A model generated the notes under the pieces. It ran no database searches. It had not been told where the DNA came from and worked only from the letters and a program-made list of their open reading frames with translations. 64,000 nt of DNA from Oscillospiraceae bacterium (GTDB lineage Bacteria > Bacillota > Clostridia > Oscillospirales > Acutalibacteraceae), in contig CADBBH010000003.1 of the NCBI GenBank assembly GCA_902792905.1, positions 1 through 64,000 on the forward strand, written 5' to 3'. This document shows positions 41,101 through 48,858 of the stretch, piece by piece; within the stretch, counting starts at the first letter, position 1, and each line of letters opens with the position of its first letter. The position numbers and the translations under genes were made by a program.

Positions 41101-41382
41101 ATCAATATACTGCATGCTCTGCGAAATCTTCGGCGCATAGTAGAGATCTCCTTCTCTGTAACCCCGGGTATAATATTTATAGGTCTTCCATTCGCCCGGA
41201 ATCTTTGACAGCGCGGAAATCAGCGCCTCATCCGTCACAAGCGACTGCGGATAGGTGCCGTATTCGATTATGTCGCCGACGGTATACGGCGAATCCTCCG
41301 CGCCGGCAGGAATAAAGGCGCAGGAAACCGCCCCGCTTATCATCAATAAGCAGAGAAGGGCGGAAAGAATCCTCTTTTTCAT
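38182..41382 (-). CDS. Large secreted DUF6273 protein with Cys-repeat and C-terminal hydrophobic tail
   Basis: 1066 residues. Signal peptide about 1-28. Two DUF6273-type units (about 30-375 and 380-690) share the pattern GDIIEYGTYPQS / GDIISFGSYPRS, WRVLDPxxGLxVxDxxxDSxxF, KIFLLSWDD / KVFLLSSSD and a terminal Cxxx AxxC. Residues about 700-960 are some six short modules with paired cysteines (C-T-E-x-G-S/Y..., C-x-x-C) joined by GHTPGE/GHTYTD/GHSFRD hinges, typical of clostridial surface proteins. An Ig-like segment follows, and the protein ends NFFDKIIAFF-type (FFDKIIAFFRGLFGLLP) with an amphipathic hydrophobic tail. No enzyme motif seen; an adhesin or scaffold role is inferred. AGGAGG precedes the ATG; 24 bases after the hydrolase lipoprotein gene, so probably co-transcribed. 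Confidence 0.85.
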   Translation of the reverse strand: MKKRILSALLCLLMISGAVSCAFIPAGAEDSPYTVGDIIEYGTYPQSLVTDEALISALSKIPGEWKTYKYYTRGYREGDLYYAPKISQSMQYIDVVRKNVKYRGVKINDYRPFSDVSIDDETCWTQNLNGYTAGNIYWFRYDPLRWRVLDPAEGLVVCDTLIDSQPFVQFADYYAEFGYPYTGEYGLGTAGGGYMTAYYESISVWLNEDFSATAFSEEQKQNIAQSEQVNDYWYVGSNGGTNNGIHKYDNPATQDKIFLLSWDDLTNESYGFNTAWDAEDPARVRTCTDYAKAQGIYDTGSGCRWLIRTVCQYFTSNFSCRVSETGEGMAITYNDLPTTSDDRSVFYGICPAMRLENLVSQSSGEDLYHTGDIISFGSYPRSRVRDSDITAALNERVELAPKKNLYIEEHRWAYDADYYTDYADMILDGSRYRAKILYVEMFTEASPSATDQPRVFSDYDYRYTEDGFDKYVYYYRFEPLQWRLLDPETGLMVSDEIVDSAIFRYNHFKSEDDYWAEYAWGDKEHTHYATDYSVSEMRNFLTGSFYEAAFTDEQKAKLKTVELDNRCRMSIDGETGYEEFDWENTSDKVFLLSSSDVVNSGYGFNPDPSAKDSARVMFGNDYSGYIEGETLDNWWPLRNVTGYGFYLSRRPGACTDKGVVHGTAAWANEKHPVVPAICLSEIDCDYSGETAVCGQHSPATVTVTPASCTESGAGKEICSLCGETLNESVTIPAKGHTPGEEKIENESESICTEPGSYDKVIYCTVCGGEISRETVNTDPLGHDEITHEGKASTCKERGWKPYVTCSRCDYTTYEELPLAEHTPGEAVRENETPATCTEGGSYDSVVRCEVCGDILSTDHKETEATGHTYTDKVTPPTCTERGYTTHTCSCGESYIDSYENALGHSFRDYKYNNDATTERDGTETAKCERCTATDTRTKPGTRLPANPTAGAVLNVRASQTVDYRSKVTVTATAANVPQGYFLAVYDANGEIKRGSNSDVSYNAGEMRDGRIFTVKIIDGAGNVQRDAGGAALQKNCEVKVKTGFFDKIIAFFRGLFGLLPEVEIRP

Positions 41383-41406
41383 CTCTTTCTCCTCCTGTTA
41401 CCCATA

Positions 41407-42594
41407 TCAGAGATAAATAATATATCCCTTTTTGAAGCCGCCTCTGTGATAGTAGGTGACCGATTTCGTACTGCGGTCGAAGACGGCGGTCCATTCGGTC
41501 GAATAATCGGCAAGCTGACTCTGCGCGGCGTCAGCCATCACATCGCGCACCTGCGCGGCGCTCATTTCGGGATTCTCTTCGAGCGCATCCATAATGAGCT
41601 CATATCTTTTGACGCTCTTCTGCGAGCCGATGCCGAACTTTGAGGGCGCGACATAGAAATTCGTCAGCACCGGTGTTTCGGTGACAGTCAGTTTATTATT
41701 GATATATTCAACTGCGACGGAATATCCCGTTGAATCGCAGATTGCGAAATGAATCACATAGCCGAAAGAGGCATGCATATCATAGCCTCTGAGAAGCTCA
41801 ACAGCCTGCTTCGCGCTCGCGGCGCGGTCAAGGATAAGGCGGATTGCGGTCGAGGTCGTGAGGTCGGGCTTTGAAGTCTGCTGATTTATCACGGCGCCCT
41901 TGTCGAAGACCATATTGACCGAAACGCAAACGCCCTTTTCGTTCATGCCGTCAAGCGGGGCATAGAGGGCGCAGAAGCGAAGGATATCATCGGTCAGCTT
42001 GTAATCCGTGCTCGTTGTGACAAAATCTGTGTTTACGGTCGATACCGATTTATAGCCCTTTGACGGTTTGCAGACGAGGGCGAGACCGTTGCAGCGCTTC
42101 CAGTCGAAATTCCTGCCGAAAAGGTAGCCGCCGTTTTTGTTCTTTACCGAAAGAGTGCTGCATCCGCCGCCTATGAGCTTGAATATCGGGCCCGCCTTGC
42201 CGCCGAGCACCTGCTTTACAAGGAAATTTGTCAGGTCCTCATCGCTTGAAACGCCGCCGCCCGAAAGGAAGGCGGAGAGGCCGTCATCCCCCTTGAATTC
42301 GGCATAGGAAAAGCCGGGCAGGAGGTTTTTTATCGCTTCGGAAGGGACGATTTTCACCGTATTCAGAGGAGCGGATTTTTTTGATGTCTGCGCTTTTGTC
42401 GCGGTCTCGCTCTGCGTTTCGGCTTCGGTTGTTTTCTCCGATGTTGTTTCGGCTTTCTTTTCTGTAACAGACGATGCCGGGGCGGACGAGGTGCTTTTTG
42501 CCGAAGCAGTCGTCGTTTCTTTTTCGTTTCCCGAGCAGCCCGCGCAGGCGAGCATAATCAGCCCGAGAATCACGCATAATATCCGCTTTTTCAT
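41407..42594 (-). CDS. Lipoprotein with choloylglycine hydrolase-like (Ntn, C59) domain
   Basis: 395 residues. Lipoprotein signal peptide with Cys20 (MLACAGC), Thr/Ser/Glu/Ala-rich linker about 22-78, then an Ntn-hydrolase domain whose candidate nucleophile is Cys145 (GGGCSTLSV), followed by GGYLFGRNFDW (156-165), the Arg/Asp motif of linear amide C-N hydrolases. In canonical enzymes this Cys is exposed at the N terminus by processing; here it is 125 residues after the lipid-Cys, so internal cleavage would be needed for activity. Probably acts outside the membrane on N-acyl amides, not necessarily bile salts. GGGAGG precedes the ATG. Confidence 0.82.
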   Translation of the reverse strand: MKKRILCVILGLIMLACAGCSGNEKETTTASAKSTSSAPASSVTEKKAETTSEKTTEAETQSETATKAQTSKKSAPLNTVKIVPSEAIKNLLPGFSYAEFKGDDGLSAFLSGGGVSSDEDLTNFLVKQVLGGKAGPIFKLIGGGCSTLSVKNKNGGYLFGRNFDWKRCNGLALVCKPSKGYKSVSTVNTDFVTTSTDYKLTDDILRFCALYAPLDGMNEKGVCVSVNMVFDKGAVINQQTSKPDLTTSTAIRLILDRAASAKQAVELLRGYDMHASFGYVIHFAICDSTGYSVAVEYINNKLTVTETPVLTNFYVAPSKFGIGSQKSVKRYELIMDALEENPEMSAAQVRDVMADAAQSQLADYSTEWTAVFDRSTKSVTYYHRGGFKKGYIIYL

Positions 42595-42622
42595 TTCGCA
42601 CCTCCCGCAGTAATATATATAA

Positions 42623-42651
42623 ATTTTACCATATTATTCATATGTTTTCAA
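42623..42651 (-). promoter_or_regulatory. Promoter of the hydrolase lipoprotein-DUF6273 unit
   Basis: Minus-strand TTGAAA (42646-42651) and TAAAAT (42623-42628), 17 bp apart, about 30 bases upstream of the ATG at 42594. Confidence 0.72.
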
Positions 42652-42694
42652 GAAAAACGGGGCTGTGATAATTCATAAATAAACTTTGATTTTA

Positions 42695-42723
42695 TTGACA
42701 ATTCCGCTCACTTGTGAAATAAT
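42695..42723 (+). promoter_or_regulatory. Promoter of the Gfo/Idh/MocA gene
   Basis: Perfect TTGACA (42695-42700) and AATAAT (42718-42723), 17 bp apart, about 38 bases upstream of the ATG at 42760. Confidence 0.75.
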
Positions 42724-42759
42724 CAATCTGATGAAAAATATTCTTTACGGGGTGATGAT

Positions 42760-43761
42760 ATGAATCTGAAAGTTGCGAATATCGGCATGAAATTCGGCAT
42801 GTCGCATGTCGAGGGCGCGATGAGCTGGGGCGCGGAAATTGCGGCAATCTGCGACAGCGATGAGGAAAATCTGCGCTTTGCGGGCGAGAGATACAATATT
42901 CCCAAGGAAAAATGGGTGTCTGATTACCGTGAAATAGCGGAAAATCCCGAAATCGACGCAGTGACGGTCGCGGTTCCCGATCAGCTTCATAAGCAGATTT
43001 CCTGCGAGATGCTCAGGGCGGGGAAGCATGTGCTCTGCGAAAAGCCGCTCGCGCTTACGCGGGAGGATGTCAAAGAAATAATAAAAGCCGCGGACGGGAG
43101 CGGCAAAAAATTCATGGTCGGCCAGATCTGCAGATTCACGCCCTCATTTGAAATGGCGAAAGAGATAGTCGCCTCGGGCAGAATCGGTGATTTATACTTT
43201 ATAGAATCCGAATACGCCCACGATTATATGACCTTCCTCGGCGGCTGGCGCGCAGACCCCCTGCGCCACGGAGTAATCGGCGGCGGATGCCACGCGGTTG
43301 ACCTTATCCGCTGGATTGCGGGCGACCCTGCCGAAGTCTTTGCCTACGGCACTCACCGCCTGCTTCCGATGGTTTCCTATGACGACGCCACAATAGCGAT
43401 AATGAAATTCGATGAAAACACCGCGGGCAAAGTCTTTGTCTCGACCGGATGCAAGCGCGATTACACTATGCGCACAGTCATTTACGGCACGAAGGGCACG
43501 CTTATCTGCGACAACACCTCGCCTGAAATGAAGCTTTTTGAGGTAGACGAAAAGGGAGTTGCCAAGGAGCCCGAAATTATTCCCGTCCGGGTCAACAGCC
43601 ACAACGCCGGCAGGGAATTTGAGGTCTTCGCCGACGCGATTGTCAATGACAAGCCAATCGAGGCCGATGCCCGCGAGGGCGCAAAGACAGTCGAGGTCTG
43701 CCTCTCAATCATCGAATCCTCAAAAACCGGCAAACCCGTAAATCCCGATTACGATTTCTGA
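42760..43761 (+). CDS. Gfo/Idh/MocA-family oxidoreductase
   Basis: 333 residues. N-terminal Rossmann domain (about 1-120) with VANIGMKFGMSHVEG in place of the usual GxGxxG (here G-M-K-F-G-M), IAAICDSDEE, and the family's catalytic-lysine motif HVLCEKPLALT (about 87-97). C-terminal domain has GGWRADPLRHGVIGGGCHAVDLIRWI with the G-x-x-x-D-x-x-H-like segment. NAD(P)-dependent oxidoreductase of a sugar or inositol derivative; substrate unknown. GGGGTGA site before the ATG. Monocistronic, ending at a terminator shared with the convergent operon. Confidence 0.88.
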   Translation: MNLKVANIGMKFGMSHVEGAMSWGAEIAAICDSDEENLRFAGERYNIPKEKWVSDYREIAENPEIDAVTVAVPDQLHKQISCEMLRAGKHVLCEKPLALTREDVKEIIKAADGSGKKFMVGQICRFTPSFEMAKEIVASGRIGDLYFIESEYAHDYMTFLGGWRADPLRHGVIGGGCHAVDLIRWIAGDPAEVFAYGTHRLLPMVSYDDATIAIMKFDENTAGKVFVSTGCKRDYTMRTVIYGTKGTLICDNTSPEMKLFEVDEKGVAKEPEIIPVRVNSHNAGREFEVFADAIVNDKPIEADAREGAKTVEVCLSIIESSKTGKPVNPDYDF

Positions 43762-43780
43762 ACAATCCGAATATAAAACT

Positions 43781-43814
43781 ACCCGCAGGGGAGCGAATCC
43801 TCTGCGGGTTTTTC
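43781..43814. terminator. Terminator between the oxidoreductase and the convergent catabolic operon
   Basis: ACCCGCAGGGGA pairs with TCCTCTGCGGGT (43781-43792 with 43798-43809) and is followed by TTTTTC on the plus strand. A-rich sequence on the left allows use from the minus strand too. Confidence 0.8.
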
Positions 43815-43823
43815 TTTATATTC

Positions 43824-44441
43824 TCAATCTTTTTTCTTTCCGCATTCAACGCAGAATTTTGAGTTTGCGTTCTTATGGCCGCATCCCGAGCAGAGCCATT
43901 CGCCTTCGGCGAGGACGGGCTTTGCCTCGGCGGCTTTTTTGATTGCTTCCATCTGCGCGACCACCTGCTCGGCGGCCGCAAGGGCATCGTAGCCCGGGGC
44001 GTTCATATCTGAGCCTGTCTTTGTCTCAAATATCGGTTCGCCGCATTCATCCGCGAGCATAGTGAGCCTTGCGACAAGCGGATTAGCCTCGTCGGGAAGA
44101 TAGAAGCAGGCAATCGAAATTTTGTCGGCAAAGAAGGTTATTGCGCGGTTTTCGCCTCCGCCCGCCATCGGCGGCATCTCCGGAGCGGGCGCGCTTTCGG
44201 AGAATTTGCGGTTGATTGCGCCGAGAATATTCAGCGATTCAAAAAGGGCGCTGATTTCGGCGAGTTTTTCACCGGGCACGGCGTAGATTTTCGTTACGCA
44301 CAGACCGTTTGTGTAATCTGATTTCTCCAGTTCAACGCCGCCGCCCTGCTTCGTGTGAAGATCGAGCGTATGCGAAATATTCTGCGGCGGATTCGTCGTC
44401 GCAAAGCGGCTGTAAGTATATCTGACTCCTGTAAGATTCAT
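43824..44441 (-). CDS. Hypothetical protein with C-terminal zinc ribbon
   Basis: 205 residues. N-terminal about 150 residues are soluble alpha/beta with no recognised domain. The last 25 residues, EGEWLCSGCGHKNANSKFC and VECGKKK, form a C-x2-C...C-x2-C zinc ribbon. AAGGAG lies before the ATG. It follows the aldo/keto reductase gene by 16 bases and looks like the last gene of the minus-strand operon 49782-43824. Function unknown. Confidence 0.75.
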   Translation of the reverse strand: MNLTGVRYTYSRFATTNPPQNISHTLDLHTKQGGGVELEKSDYTNGLCVTKIYAVPGEKLAEISALFESLNILGAINRKFSESAPAPEMPPMAGGGENRAITFFADKISIACFYLPDEANPLVARLTMLADECGEPIFETKTGSDMNAPGYDALAAAEQVVAQMEAIKKAAEAKPVLAEGEWLCSGCGHKNANSKFCVECGKKKD

Positions 44442-44457
44442 AGTCTGCTCCTTGAAA

Positions 44458-45468
44458 TCACTGCGTTATAGTGCCGTCTTCGTCCCAGAGATCGTGCCAG
44501 CTCTCAGCGCCGGGCCAGAGGAATACCTGCCCCTTGATGAGGCGGCAGTTTTTGTCGATTCCCGTGAGAATCTTCATCTCATCGTCGGTCAGCGGATCCT
44601 CGACGGTGCAGCGCAGATTTGAGATATATTCATTGTCATAGATTGAAAACGGAATCGGTATCTGACCGCGTCTGACCGCCCATTTGAGGCAGATGACGGC
44701 GGGGTGGACGCCGTGAGCCTTCGCGATTTCAACGAGCTCGGGCACCTGAATATCGGCGACATCGTCGGGAGTGGTGTCCCTGTCGGGTCTGGTCGGGCTG
44801 CCTATCGGGCAGAAGCCTATCGGCTGAATGCCGTGAGCGACAACATAATCGAAAAGCTCGGGCTGCTGGAAGCAGGGATGAAGCTCCATTTCAATAACGG
44901 TCGGCTTGATTCTGCAGAGCGGCAGAACCGCCTCGAGCTTCGGAATAGTCATGCTGCTCATGCCGAGATTCCTGACGAGGCCCATATCATAAAGGCGCTC
45001 CATCTGACGCCAGGTTGACATGAATTCATCGACTGAAAACGGCTTGCTGTCGGGATTTCTCGAATCTCCGTCGCATCCGGGGGCGTGGTAATTCGGGAAC
45101 GGCCAGTGAACGAAATAGAAATCGAGATAATCAAGGCGCAGGTCGCGCAGGGATTTCGCGCAGGAGAGAAGAACATCTCCCCTGCCGTGCATATCGTTCC
45201 AGACCTTTGAGGTGATGAAGAGCTCTTCGCGCTTAACTTCGCCCGAGTTTATCGCGTCTTCAAAGACCTTGCCGATAAGATCCTCGTTTCCGTAAACGCT
45301 CGCGCAGTCAAAGAGGCGGTAGCCCGCCCTGATTGCTCCTGCGACGGCGTTGCTCACCTGCTCGGGCGTGAAGCGGTCGCTGCCGAAGGTTCCCATGCCG
45401 ATACAGGGGATTTCCTCGCCGTTTGAGAGACGGATCTGAGGGACTGTGCGCGGATCGATTTTTTCCAT
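44458..45468 (-). CDS. Aldo/keto reductase
   Basis: 336 residues of the AKR fold. The catalytic tetrad is visible: Asp and Tyr in FDCASVYGNE, Lys in FITSKVWND, His in YFVHWPFP. Substrate-binding blocks MELHPCFQQ and GFCPIGSP follow, and PIPFSIYDNEYISNL is the cofactor end. NAD(P)H-dependent carbonyl reductase. Longer than average because of an inserted loop around residue 130 (HAPGCDGDSRNPDSKPF). In this operon it could reduce the aldehyde released by the aldolase (inference). GGAAG precedes the ATG. Confidence 0.9.
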   Translation of the reverse strand: MEKIDPRTVPQIRLSNGEEIPCIGMGTFGSDRFTPEQVSNAVAGAIRAGYRLFDCASVYGNEDLIGKVFEDAINSGEVKREELFITSKVWNDMHGRGDVLLSCAKSLRDLRLDYLDFYFVHWPFPNYHAPGCDGDSRNPDSKPFSVDEFMSTWRQMERLYDMGLVRNLGMSSMTIPKLEAVLPLCRIKPTVIEMELHPCFQQPELFDYVVAHGIQPIGFCPIGSPTRPDRDTTPDDVADIQVPELVEIAKAHGVHPAVICLKWAVRRGQIPIPFSIYDNEYISNLRCTVEDPLTDDEMKILTGIDKNCRLIKGQVFLWPGAESWHDLWDEDGTITQ

Positions 45469-45483
45469 ATTTATCTTCCTTTC

Positions 45484-46530
45484 TTATTCGTTGATAAGCA
45501 TAATCTTGCCGTGGACCTGCGAGGGGTTTTTATAGAGCGCAAAAGCGTCTGCAGCCTCGCTCATCGGGAATTTTCTGTATATAAACGAGGGATCGAATTT
45601 AAGCTCGCCCGTGCCGAATTTCTCGGCGGTCAGTTCCCATTCCCTGCCCGGGAACGGCGCTGAATAACTCATCCAGCTGCCCGTGAGAGTGAATTCTTTT
45701 CTGTTGAGATTCTCCCATTCCGCGGGGGTGAAGGTCATATCGGTATGCGGAGTGCCTATAAAGCAGAGGGTTGCCTTGTTGCCTGCGAGGGCGAACGCCA
45801 TTTTCATCGTGACCGGGCTGCCCGCCGCCTCAAACACGGCGTCAAAGCCTCTGCCCGCGGTCATATCCGCCGCCTGATTCATGAAATCGGGTTTCAGAGT
45901 GTTTATCACTTCGTCTGCGCCCATCCTCTTCGCGAGGTTGAGGCGGCTGTCGTCAATATCAAAGGCAATCGTCTTTTCCGCTCCGAGAATCTTTGCCCAC
46001 TGGAGAGTGAAAATGCCGATTGTTCCGAGACCTAGCACGGCGACCGTTCCTCCGCCGTTATAACCGGCGTGAAGCAGGCCGTGAAGCGCGACGGTCGAGG
46101 GCTCGAACATCGCCGCCTGCTCATAGGGAACGCGCGAATCGTATCTGACGGCATTGACCTCGGGAATCACTACATAATCCGCGAAGCTTCCCTGCTGGCG
46201 ACTGCCGATAAACGAATAATGCTTGCAGAGCGAGTAATCACCTTTTTTGCAGTCAACGCATTCCATACAGGGCAGAAGCGGAGCGCCGCTGACAGTATCG
46301 CCGACCTTGATTTTCGTTACGTTTTTGCCGGTTTCGACAACATCGCCGCTGAATTCGTGGCCGAGCACGACCGGATAGAAATGCGCGCCGTTATGGAGCA
46401 CTCTCGGCACATCGCTGCCGCAGATACCCGTCGCTCTCACGCGCACCTTAACTTCGTTATCGCCGCAGACGGGCGTCTCCCAGTCGGCGTATCTTATATC
46501 TTCGTTTGCGTAAAGCACTGCAGCTTTCAA
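45484..46530 (-). CDS. Zinc-dependent alcohol dehydrogenase, galactitol-1-phosphate dehydrogenase-like
   Basis: 348 residues of the medium-chain dehydrogenase family. Catalytic zinc site: ATGICGSDVP (Cys) and LGHEFSGDV (His-Glu). Structural zinc site: four Cys in PCMECVDCKKGDYSLC. Nucleotide site VAVLGLGTIGIF, AFDIDDSRL points to NAD(H). The LTGSWMSYSAPFPGREW block matches GatD-type galactitol-1-phosphate dehydrogenases. The start codon is TTG at 46530, part of a TTGA overlap with the kinase stop, with GGGGAG 9 bases upstream; no nearby ATG. Oxidises a polyol or polyol phosphate to a ketose. Confidence 0.88.
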   Translation of the reverse strand: MKAAVLYANEDIRYADWETPVCGDNEVKVRVRATGICGSDVPRVLHNGAHFYPVVLGHEFSGDVVETGKNVTKIKVGDTVSGAPLLPCMECVDCKKGDYSLCKHYSFIGSRQQGSFADYVVIPEVNAVRYDSRVPYEQAAMFEPSTVALHGLLHAGYNGGGTVAVLGLGTIGIFTLQWAKILGAEKTIAFDIDDSRLNLAKRMGADEVINTLKPDFMNQAADMTAGRGFDAVFEAAGSPVTMKMAFALAGNKATLCFIGTPHTDMTFTPAEWENLNRKEFTLTGSWMSYSAPFPGREWELTAEKFGTGELKFDPSFIYRKFPMSEAADAFALYKNPSQVHGKIMLINE

Positions 46531-48008
46531 TTCTTGTCACTCCCCATCATCGATTCGGTATTTTCATATAGTTCAATGTATTTCGCATACTGACTGTCAT
46601 ATATTTCTCTGTTTTCCGCCTGCGGGGTATGGACTCTGCCTATATTCACAAATTCTTCCGCCGCCCCGGCTTCGCTTTCGAATATGCCCGCGCCGACGCC
46701 CGCGAGAATTGCCGCGCCGGAGACGGTGGCGGAATTATCCTCGGGGACCTCGATAGTCTTGCCCGTGATATCTGATTTCAGCTGAGTCCAGACACGGCTG
46801 ACGCTGCTGCCGCCCGCCGAGCGCATAACGCTGACCTTCGCACCAGTGTTTTCGGCTGTTTCGAGATTGTGGCGCAGCGAAAACGCAACTCCCTCCATGA
46901 CCGCGCGGATGATATGGGCGCGGGTGTGGGCGAAAGTCAGACCGAAGAATACGCCCTTTGCGTCGGGATTCCAGAGCGGGCTTCTCTCGCCCGCGAGATA
47001 CGGCAGGAAAATCAGACCGTCGCTGCCGGGATTCACGCCCGCGGCCAGCTCATCCATCTGAGCATAGGAGAGCTCGGGGCAGACTGTGCTTCTGAGCCAG
47101 CGGAGAGCTCCGCCTCCGCCCGTTGTTCCGCCCTGCAGGAGCCTTAAACCGGGCACTGTATGGAAGCCCATAATCAGCCTCGGGTCGCTCGCACTGCTTT
47201 CGGTGCAGATACTCATTCCGCCCGCCTGGCCGCTCTGTTCCTGAGTCATGCCGGACCTGACCGCGCCGACTCCGAGAGCCGCGCACGCGGCGTCAAGACC
47301 GCCGGCAACCACCGGAATCCCTTCGGGGAGCCCTGTCTGAGAGGCGGCCGCGGCGGTGACATTTCCGATAACCGTATTGCAGAGAACGGGTTCGGGAAGA
47401 ATCGTTTCGGGAATTCCGAGCGCTTTCATCGTGTCCTCATTCCATCTGCCGCTCTCCATATCAAAAAAATGGTATGCATAACCCTGGGAAACATCCTGCG
47501 AAGCGTTTCCCGTAAGGCGCATACCTATAAAGCTGTTGGATTGCAGAATATATTCCGTTCCCGAAAAGACTTCGGGGGCATTGTTTTTATACCAGAGAAC
47601 TTTCGGCAGGGAATAGCCGGGCTGAACGGGGTTTCTGCATATATCAAACCACTGCGATTCGCTCATAATCTCAAGCATCTGAGCGCATTCTGCCGTGCTT
47701 CTCGTATCGGTCCAGATGGGAGTTCTGCAGAGGGGGCTGCCGTTTTTGTCAACCGCGACCGCGGCCCAGCCATGACCGTCAATGCCGACGGCCGAAATAT
47801 CGCGCGGGCTGACCCTGCCGAGAACGGATTTAACTGCTTTGCAGACCGCCGCCCACCAGTCCTTGGGATCCTGCTCGGCAAAATGAGGGGCGAGATAATA
47901 AGTCTTATATGCCTCGAGGGCGTCGGCAACGAGACGGCCTTCAGAGTCGAAAACCGCCGCCTTGACCGCCGAGGTCCCTATATCGATACCGAGCAGATAA
48001 TTTTTCAT
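46527..48008 (-). CDS. FGGY-family carbohydrate kinase (xylulokinase-like)
   Basis: 493 residues. N-terminal phosphate motif GIDIGTSAVKAAVFD (8-22), catalytic base region ISAVGIDGHGWAAV and PIWTDTRS, adenosine motif GGTTGGGGALRW and the C-terminal AGGSSVSRVWTQLKSDITGK. Sequence resembles xylulokinases but the sugar cannot be told. In the context of a class II aldolase and a polyol dehydrogenase it probably phosphorylates a ketose. It starts one base after the aldolase stop and overlaps the dehydrogenase start by 4 bases: tight coupling. Confidence 0.9.
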   Translation of the reverse strand: MKNYLLGIDIGTSAVKAAVFDSEGRLVADALEAYKTYYLAPHFAEQDPKDWWAAVCKAVKSVLGRVSPRDISAVGIDGHGWAAVAVDKNGSPLCRTPIWTDTRSTAECAQMLEIMSESQWFDICRNPVQPGYSLPKVLWYKNNAPEVFSGTEYILQSNSFIGMRLTGNASQDVSQGYAYHFFDMESGRWNEDTMKALGIPETILPEPVLCNTVIGNVTAAAASQTGLPEGIPVVAGGLDAACAALGVGAVRSGMTQEQSGQAGGMSICTESSASDPRLIMGFHTVPGLRLLQGGTTGGGGALRWLRSTVCPELSYAQMDELAAGVNPGSDGLIFLPYLAGERSPLWNPDAKGVFFGLTFAHTRAHIIRAVMEGVAFSLRHNLETAENTGAKVSVMRSAGGSSVSRVWTQLKSDITGKTIEVPEDNSATVSGAAILAGVGAGIFESEAGAAEEFVNIGRVHTPQAENREIYDSQYAKYIELYENTESMMGSDKN

Positions 48009-48009
48009 G

Positions 48010-48849
48010 TTACGCCTTTCCGTTGCTGCCGCAGACTCCGATGAGCTCGCGGACTCTGTTTTCGACCGCCGCTCTGCCTTCTCCGAGATATTTTTTCGGA
48101 TCGAAGGCCTCGGGCATATCCGCGAGCGCCTTTCGAACGGCGTTTGAGAAGGTGATGCGGAGTTCGGTCGCGTAATTCACCTTGCAGATGCCTCTTTTTA
48201 TACATTCTTTTACCGTCTCGTCGGGCACGCCGCTTGTGCCGTGAAGAACGAGCGGAACGTCTACGGCGGAACTTATTTCTTCGAGCAGGGCGAGATTGAG
48301 CTTCGGCTCTGCTTTATATACTCCGTGAGCCGTTCCGATTGCGGGCGCAAAGGAATCAATGCCCGTGCGGCCTACAAATTCCGCCGCCTGCGCGGGATCC
48401 GTATAGGATACGCCTGCAGAATGGGTATCCTCCTTGCCTCCGACCGTGCCGAGCTCGGCTTCAACCGGAAGAGGAGCAACTTCTTTCACAACCGATTGCG
48501 AAAGCGAGACATTCTCTTCAAAAGGCAGAAGAGAGCCGTCAATCATAATTGATGAATAGCCCGCCTTCGCACATCTGGCGGCAAGCTCAAAGGAATTGCC
48601 GTGGTCGAGATGCAGAGCAACGGGAACTGCGGACTCTTCCGCCAGCGCCCTGACGGCGCCCGCAAACGCCTCGGGAGGAGCGTAATTGAGCGTACCGGGA
48701 GTTGTCTGGATAATTACGGGCGAATTCTCTTTCTCCGCCGCGGATATAACCGCCTGAATCATTTCGAGGTTTTCAACATTGAATGCTCCGACGGCGTAAC
48801 CGCCCACCTGCGCCGATTTCAGCATTTCTTTTGTATCAACAAAGCTCAT
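48010..48849 (-). CDS. Class II ketose-bisphosphate/ketose-phosphate aldolase (GatY/Fba type)
   Basis: 279 residues, length of the GatY/AgaY group. Motifs: GAFNVENLEMIQAV near the start, LHLDHGNSFE (catalytic Asp and zinc His), SIMIDGS, VEAELGTVGGKED (zinc Glu region), GTAHGVYK (zinc His), LHGTSGVP (zinc His, phosphate site) and KVNYATELR. Zinc-dependent cleavage of a ketose phosphate to dihydroxyacetone phosphate and an aldehyde. GAGGAAA site before the ATG. Nine bases after the lipoprotein gene. Confidence 0.92.
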   Translation of the reverse strand: MSFVDTKEMLKSAQVGGYAVGAFNVENLEMIQAVISAAEKENSPVIIQTTPGTLNYAPPEAFAGAVRALAEESAVPVALHLDHGNSFELAARCAKAGYSSIMIDGSLLPFEENVSLSQSVVKEVAPLPVEAELGTVGGKEDTHSAGVSYTDPAQAAEFVGRTGIDSFAPAIGTAHGVYKAEPKLNLALLEEISSAVDVPLVLHGTSGVPDETVKECIKRGICKVNYATELRITFSNAVRKALADMPEAFDPKKYLGEGRAAVENRVRELIGVCGSNGKA

Positions 48850-48858
48850 TCTATTTCC

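Noticed and set aside
47160..48044. A 294-codon open frame opposite the FGGY kinase
   Set aside because: It is the antisense image of a GC-biased gene with clear kinase motifs; no start site and no recognisable protein.
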